From NCBI GenBank assembly GCA_001632425.1, contig KV425572.1:1-64000 (forward strand): DNA of 64,000 bases, read 5' to 3'. Shown piece by piece: positions 57,727 to 64,000 of the stretch. Below the pieces are notes generated by a model that did not search any database, was not told the origin of the DNA, and saw only the letters and a list, made by a program, of their open reading frames with translations. Positions within the stretch are counted from its first letter, which is position 1, and each line of letters starts with the position of its first letter. Origin of the DNA: Neolentinus lepideus HHB14362 ss-1. Its lineage: Eukaryota > Basidiomycota > Agaricomycetes > Gloeophyllales > Gloeophyllaceae. Both the position numbers and the translations under genes were made by a program.

Positions 57727-58987
57727 CCGCTGTCTCCACGTATATTTGTACTATACGTGCCGTTACGATCACGACGAAACATCTTACATACAGGGTGACT
57801 TGGTGCACCTGAAGACTGCCAGAGCAGAAGAGTGTATCTGCGCGACTATTTGACTTCACGGTACCAGTCGGCCAAGACAGATGAAGACATGCTACAACTA
57901 CTTATACACAACGATAGTACATCTTATGGATATAATAAGGTATGAGCTAGGGAAATGATATTTGCAAGTCTGCTATCGTGTGCTCTGCCTCACCAAAGTT
58001 CGCTGCAAGCTGACCGTCGTGAACCCCAAGTCTGTCAAGAAGTCGGACATATCCGCACGGCGTGCATTCTCTGCACCGATATCGTCGCCGCTCGCCAGCG
58101 CCCCGCAGATCTTCTGTGCCACGACCAGTCTTCAACTTGGCACTGCGAGATGCGGCATTCTCCCAGCACGGAAGGAACGCCAAGAAACACACACCTCTCA
58201 AGCAATAGTACGTTCTACTGTGCAGCGCTTCCACTTCCCGCACGGGTAGCGGTGCGCATAAGCCTCCTGAGGGACCCAGAATGCCCGAGCAGGGCTTCGT
58301 CGATAATCTATTCAGATTATCGACGAAGCCCTGCTCGGGCACCACGCCCGTCCTCCTAACAATCCCCTCTCCAGCACGCTATCGTTCTCTGTGTAATTCT
58401 TCAAGCGAACGGGGCGGGACGGAGCATGTTCGCGACGGACCATTGCATTGCGTAGGAAGCGCGCGGGTTGTTGGGAGGCGTGGCTAGCCGATAGCGAATG
58501 TCCGGATTGTGGAATTGCTCATTTCTTACCCGCGCGTTCTGTCACGCATTCTGCTGTGACAAATTATTGTACATAACGTGACCAAGGACGATCAGGCGCG
58601 GCTCAGTTAGGTCTGCCTCGACCGACTCTTCAATGGGGGTCGACCGGTCAGGAGTCACCGTGCCAGGGACCGTAAGTAGTGATCCACGCATGTGTGTGCC
58701 ACAACATACGGTGAGTGGAGAGTCCTTCCAGAGAGTCTGGCCGCTGACTCTGTACCCTACGACGAAGTGCGCCCGTCAAGCCAACTAGGCACTGCCTCAA
58801 TCACTGCGAGCCGTAATCATAGGCATCAAGTGCCTGTCCATGAGAATAAGATGGTGTACTGCGGTTGCGAGTCACACACGATAACACACGGTACCTCCCA
58901 TTGACCTCAATCTGACACCATCGACTGCCGACAGCGTACTTGAATAATCTCGCACCGCTGCAAGCGCGAAACAGCTTGAACTTGAAG
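57727..58987. other. Spacer in right arm, counterpart of 2408–3755
   Basis: Conserved with the left arm. Opposing open frames (57955–58359 plus; 58345–57947 minus) are partly shared with the left arm but resemble nothing known. The perfect palindrome at 58282 lies within. The right-most 400 bp, before the MFS start, are more diverged between arms. Confidence 0.4.
58282..58341. repeat. Perfect 60-nt palindrome (28-nt arms, ATTC loop)
   Basis: TGCCCGAGCAGGGCTTCGTC… is followed, after the loop ATTC at 58310–58313, by its exact reverse complement. All 28 arm positions pair. The left-arm counterpart (3129–3188) has six mismatches. It lies in a spacer downstream of the Pom34-like gene; it could form a cruciform, an RNA hairpin or a terminator-like structure. 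Function unknown. Confidence 0.93.
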
Positions 58988-61028
58988 ATGTCACTATTTG
59001 AGAATGTCTGGGATTCATCCGACTCTCCTGGAAATGATCAGGAAGCAAAGGATACCGCAGTAGCAGGAGCGGGACATGGGTCAGGGGAGGTAAAGAACAC
59101 GCTTGAAAAGAGTCTAGACGAACAGCTTGACAAGAAGTTGAAGAATGCAAGGGCCCTGAACAATACAGGTGATGTACGATGCAGTTCTTCGGTATTCTCG
59201 CCGAAGATAAGTTGAATCCGGCATGACCAGCTTGTCAGGGCTATCCTCACGTACACATTTACAAATTGCTCTTATCCACGAATGATTTTGACCATTTCAC
59301 TAGAATTTCGACATTGCTCGGGCTGGCGGACGAGCTGAAGCTCGAGGGTATGCGGTTCAACATGCTGATCGCCATGATGGACATCGGCAGCATGGTTTCG
59401 CCCGTGCGGTTGGAAATGTCAGCTTGATGTCTACTCCTGCTGCGGGTATTAATTCCCGGTGTACACTGGCTGAAACGTGTTAACAGGGTAAGAAACAAAG
59501 TATGCAAGTCTCGAGCATCGCTTCCGGGATGGGCATGTGTACTAGGTCTCCTTCTCTTCGCCACAAGTTCGTCCATCCCGCATCTGTTCCCTCGTACTGT
59601 ATCTTACTGGCCTTATCATCTCAGGCTCTTCCATCACGTAGGTTCCCTAACTCTCGCTATTTTAGAATCCCTCAATAATTGAGTCCTCTAGCTACGCGCA
59701 AGCGCTTTGCCTCTGCTTTTTCATGGGTATCGCACACACCTTCACCGACATGTCGCTCGCCGTCCTTATTCGGAGCTGGTACACCTCAGGCGAGCTCAGA
59801 CTCGCAGAGAGCGGTGCCGCCTCCGCAAACATCTGGGTCTCCCTGTACGTATTCTTCTCCGTCTTTCACTCGTCGAGGTTCGGAACGGAGGTGACGTACT
59901 GGAGGTGCGCGCTACTGTTAACTTCCTCGCACAGCATACTCTGACATTCTTTAGATCTGCTTGCGGAACGATGGGAGTGGTAATCGCGTTCTACTGGCCC
60001 GCCCTTGCCTACTGGAAACACCCCGGTTTCCCGGAGACCGCTGCCTGGCTCACGCAAGCCCAGCGGACGCTCATCGAACAGCGTACTTCCAAGCTCTCGG
60101 AGTTCCTGAACGAGCAACAGCAAAACACACGCTTCACCTTGACCGTCCTGAGGAACGCGAAGCTATGGAAAATGGCCCTGCTCCAACTCCCGGTGCAGAT
60201 GGCTCGCTCGTATATAACGTTCTGGCCGATCATCTTCGCGAGGACGTTGGGCATTGAGAAAATGACACCGGTGTGGCTGCTCGTGAGCGGCACGCCCTGG
60301 CTGATACCCGCCTTCTTCCAGGTTTGGAATGCAAAGTACGCTGGGTTCACTATGTTGAGTGTCAAGCAAGTGTGTGATGCATGTTACTGTCAGGCCGTTC
60401 CACAACTGGAAGACAGACCCTGGGTTCTTCCCATCCCAAATCACACGGCTCCAGGTATCGAGCCTGCTGGCATTCCTAGGCTTTGGGATAGCTTGTTTTA
60501 CGACACAGAAGTTCCTTCTCGTTTCTGCCCTGTACGTTTAGTCTCGTCAAGAGTTCCGTATCCATTGACCGATTCACGTCTGCTAGTTATCTGATGCCTC
60601 TGCATGACATTGGGCACCTTACGAGCCTCTTCGCATTCCTTTCCTCTCCCTCGGCTTTGTTCACCGATCCCTCGGAAGTCAAGAGCGCGCAGCACTTCGT
60701 CAACGCGATCGGGTTTGTAGGCACCCTCTTCGGCTCGTGCGTCTATCTCTCTATATTCACTATGATTCACTGATGTTGATCCGGCCGCACATCTTGCAGA
60801 TTCATGTGGCCCCTCAAGTACGATGAGAACGTGTACAAGATGGCGTCAGGGATCCAGGGCGTGGCCATCATATTGAGCCTCTATGCAGTGCGCTTCTGCG
60901 TACTGGAGATCGCGTCGGATGAGACGGCGCGGCGAGCGGGGCGCAATGTGGAGGAAAGGAAGGTGGAGGAGGCCGAGTTGATCACACTCCAGGGAACATC
61001 TGAAACGCTGGATGCGAAGGTGTACTAG
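58988..61028 (+). CDS. MFS transporter, anion:cation symporter type (right copy)
   Basis: Right-arm counterpart of 379–2407 with the same exon arrangement. Landmarks: MSLFENVWDSSDSPGNDQEA; ADELKLEGMRFNMLIAMMD near 59330; the large exon with WKHPGFPETAAWLTQAQR and FWPIIFARTLGIEKMTPVW (59950–60370); NWKTDPGFFPSQ; LMPLHDIGHLTSLFAFLSS; and FMWPLKYDENVYKMASG to stop 61028. The tail differs at several positions (LDAKVY rather than LDAKV). No premature stop was found in the exons I could trace, but joins before 59700 are uncertain, as in the left copy. Confidence 0.68.
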
Positions 61029-61255
61029 ATTCTGTTTCATGGAGATCATGTTAGTTGAGCGATGATGGCTCGCCATATCAGTATATGTACTACTTTAGTA
61101 GTTACTGCCGCTATAGGCTGTGACCTGGCTGTCCATGTCAGTTCCCAACTGCCGTCAGCCCTTTGTTCCTGTGAACGTGTATATGAAATTGGCTCTCTAG
61201 AGGCAAGGGGCCAACACTGACGGGAGTTGCCGGAACACGTTCACCTCAACGAGGT

Positions 61256-62162
61256 CCTTATCAGGCCTTTCTGCAGATCCCCTACTTTGGACTGCCAGCG
61301 ACCGCAGATAGGTGATTCCAAGCCCGCAAAACCATAGTATAAAGTAGCTATAATGGACTACTAGCATATCTTTCAGGAAGGTCAAGGCAGACGACACGGT
61401 GTAGTAATATGTGAGTACGCGTGTCATTGTTCTGTTTGACTACGGTACGAGTGTCCATTAAGGACTCCGTTGTAACTTGTAACTTGCATGAGGCTTCTGA
61501 TTGTTTGTATGAATAGGTCACCTACTGCCTCAGCTCGGTGCGGACTCAACCCCGCAGATTATTTTATAACTTTCGAGTCCTCTCAGCTGCCAACCTGTTG
61601 GAATTCGGGATTTGGGTCGAGCTCGCGTGCTCGCATGTGGTTGCGAGGGGGGGCGCCGGAGGCGCCCATATTCGGGATGATAAGAAATCGTATATAAGAC
61701 TTGTATTTACGGGTTGTACAGTACGCGATTGCCCTTCGGGCAACCGACCGCTCGGGGCAAGCGCGCCCGCGTCGTATCGTCTTTGGGTTATTTCTTCACA
61801 ACCTGCCACCGCAAGGTGAAGCCATATACGGTACCAACTCTGACTTAATTATTATGTATAGTGTTGTCTCTGATGTGCCCTGTAGTTTGATGCACTGCAA
61901 GGGTCTTGGTTATGTAGGGGAGGGGGGTTTTCCCCCGAGGGCCTTAGTCAGACTTTCTGACATCGTGTATGGAACTTCATTTATGTCGGTCTCGTGGGCA
62001 GAGGGAGTCAAAAATACAAGCTGCAGCCTGCAGCCGCACGGCATAGTGTCCATTTTTTTTGCTATCGCGGAAATGAAGACCCGCCGTATGCTGTAGTGAT
62101 TCTGTTTCCTACGAAGTACACCAAGAATCTTCCTCCACAGCTACAAGGACAATTCCTCATAC
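61256..62162. other. Region between right arm and NLR relic, with GC-rich hairpins
   Basis: No gene was recognised. Short GC-rich inverted repeats stand out in AT-richer DNA: GGGCGCCGGAGGCGCCC (about 61653), GCCCTTCGGGC (about 61732) and GGGGGGTTTTCCCCC (about 61922). The pattern recalls GC clusters of fungal mitochondrial DNA, so a nuclear mitochondrial insertion is conceivable but unproven. Confidence 0.35.
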
Positions 62163-64000
62163 ATGATGACTATTCCTCCATTTCTGCTGACTATGAGTGC
62201 GTATCGGATTCCTCGAAGGGACATTATACTAAGCTAACGATAATGGGTTTCAGACATTCTCGTCGAAGACCTCCCACCGCCGAACAATAGCAAAAAGCAA
62301 CCAAAGGTGGTTGTGTGTGTTCGCTCAGAAAATCAAGTTCAAAAGACGAACGTCGTAAAATTGGAGGGCTCTTCACAGACATGGGTCGATCCACTTCGGC
62401 TGTATGTACCCTATTTACTTACCTTAGGTTCGCGCGATATTCATTCGCTCTTATTAGTTCCAATATGAATGCCGACTCCACTGTGTCTATTAGTCTGTAT
62501 TACCGGCGATGGGGACAAGAAGAGATTATTAGCAGTGTTGAAAGACCCCTTCAACTTTTCCGCAATCATAACGGTCAGTATTTTCGATCCTGTAACCGCG
62601 AGTTCTCGCCTTTACGATCATAAAAAGGCGTGCACTGACTCTTCCAATGGAGAGTCCCAAAGGGGGTATACGTATTTTTTGCTGTACCGACTACGAGGCC
62701 GTTAACGGCTCACTAGTCATATTCATTACCTCTGGCGACAATAACGTAAACCCTCACTTTGCAGGTCTGACAAACGATATCACCGCCTTGCAAGTACCGT
62801 CTCAGAACGCAGCTGATCATTGGAATTCATTGGCACCCATACTCGATTCCATCGAGCCCTTCAAGCAAATGTCCGACGAGATTGTCAAGGTAAGGTGGAA
62901 GGACGGCTAAATGGGAGAGGAGTCCAGTGACTTGCAACACTACCACAGATTCACCCATTCGCGACAGCACTTGGGGACTACTATCCATGGCGTGGAATGT
63001 ATGAAATAATGCTATTTCCTCTCGCAGTCAAACTCTAACAATTTATATGACCAGGTCTTACAAGTCGAAAGGACACGAACCAAACAAGTGCTCGACTTAC
63101 GGGAGTCCGTGGTCAAGGCATATATGGCTGCACGAGAGGACGATGTCCTGAGAAAGTTGGATGAATTCGCTGACCTTTTTGGCGATTTGATGAAGCAGAC
63201 GTCCGAATGTGCCTTGTTTCTGTCGCAATATTTTTCAGGAGGGTTTTTCCGTACGTTGATTCCCATTTTGATAAAACCTAATATTAACTCGATTCTTTCA
63301 ATTAGGTCGTTTGACAAACGTTTGCCGCTGACAGGGTTTTCAAGATTTCACGGCGGCTTTCCAAAAATTTCATGATGCCTTTCGTGACAAGGCTATAAGA
63401 AAGATCACCATCGTGTCTCTTGCATCGTACGACTGTATCAGATTTGTAGGTAAGAGGGTTGATACTTTCGTCACATTAGTTAATGCATTCAAAATGTTTA
63501 TTCTTTAGAGAAACAGATAATCCTTCAGCGACTTCGGCCACATCCGTAAGATGGGAGTACTGACAGCAGGTGCTTCAACGGGACCCGGAAAGATTACATC
63601 GAATGAGTACTGCGATGGTTCTCTCAAGAAGATAACATCATCTTGTGGTTGACAGGGCCGCTGGGCTCGGGGAAGACAACACTGGCGTTCAGCGTTGCGG
63701 AGAACATCTCCACTATTGGTCGTGGGCGACTAGGGGCCTTCATTTTGTTTCGCAGGGATGGTGCGCTTGGCATGCGTGATCCTAAAAGATTTGTTACGAC
63801 TCTGGCATACAAGCTTGCCCAGTTCGACGACAGAATAGGAGACTCTATCACAAAGGCTGTCGAAAAGAGCCACGATTTGGAGATGCTAACTCCTCACGGA
63901 CAATTCCAACGTCTTATAGTTGAACCTCTACTCTCCGTGGAAGGTCTCAGAGACCGCGGGCCCATCATGGTGTTGGTGGACGCCCTTGACGAGTGTGCTC
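62163..64000 (+). pseudogene. C2–NACHT NLR-type gene, frame broken, truncated by window edge
   Basis: Exon-for-exon relative of the NLR at 17547. The short first exon MMTIPPFLLTM joins NILVEDLPPPNNSKKQPKVV and SSQTWVDPLRL (C2-like), followed by LAPILDSIEPFKQMSDEIVK and QTSECALFLSQYFSGGFF (helical region). NACHT starts with Walker A LTGPLGSGKTTLAFSVAE and Walker B IMVLVDALDEC at the window edge. In the exon after 63510 the frame that fits the intact relative contains TAA at 63547–63549 and TGA at 63604–63606, just before the Walker A region. No intron I can draw removes both and keeps frame. Most likely a pseudogene; the WD40 part, if any, lies beyond the window. Confidence 0.65.

Larger units (their letters stand above)
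56590..61255. repeat. Right arm of large inverted duplication
   Basis: Reverse-complement counterpart of 151–4905, with the same gene order read rightward (Pom34-like, spacer with hairpin, MFS transporter). Homology starts near ACGACAATCCCGTA (about 56588) and ends at the CCTCAACGAGG palindrome (61244–61254). About 51.7 kb separates the arms. Confidence 0.92.

Overview
The window looks like nuclear DNA of a filamentous basidiomycete, most likely an Agaricomycete. Genes are split by many short GT–AG introns (about 50–80 nt, often with CTRAC-like branch sites). Codon third positions are GC-rich, intergenic stretches are more AT-rich, and protein families such as Zn2Cys6 regulators and NACHT–WD40 receptors are typical of these fungi. 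All multi-exon models were assembled by eye, so exon edges are provisional unless exact positions are given.

The window is framed by a large inverted duplication. About 4.7 kb at the left (151–4905) reappears in reverse complement at 56590–61255. Each arm carries an MFS transporter gene, a Pom34-like nuclear pore membrane protein gene and a conserved spacer with a hairpin. The two arms have drifted: the right Pom34-like copy has an in-frame stop, and the right hairpin is a perfect 60-nt palindrome. A TA-flanked MITE (4927–5329) sits at the inner breakpoint of the left arm.

Between the arms, left to right, are: a Zn2Cys6/zinc-ribbon/dioxygenase-like fusion (5653–9896); squalene synthase ERG9 (10432–12324); an RCC2-like beta-propeller with a C-terminal PHD finger (12609–15170, minus); a C2–NACHT–WD40 NLR-type receptor (17547–21723); an AT-rich stretch with two inverted-repeat elements (22542–23639); a WD40 relic; a gene with four zinc-binding repeats (26357–28610); tRNA-Leu(AAG); a GLTP-fold lipid transfer protein; a Zn2Cys6 regulator; a Hua1-like protein; an unrecognised probable secreted protein; a repeat-rich 2.5-kb tract (39.6–42.6 kb) including a ~300-bp tandem array; and a block FAD monooxygenase – Zn2Cys6 regulator – FAD monooxygenase (43755–52107), followed by a multi-pass M28 vacuolar-type peptidase (52643–56259, minus).

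Beyond the right arm, a second C2–NACHT receptor starts at 62163 and runs off the window; its reading frame is broken. Housekeeping genes (ERG9, RCC2-like, GLTP, Hua1-like, M28 peptidase, tRNA) are therefore interleaved with fast-evolving accessory material (NLR genes, relics, MITEs, satellites and a large inverted duplication). The monooxygenase–regulator–monooxygenase block is the best candidate for a co-regulated aromatic-catabolic or specialised-metabolism unit.
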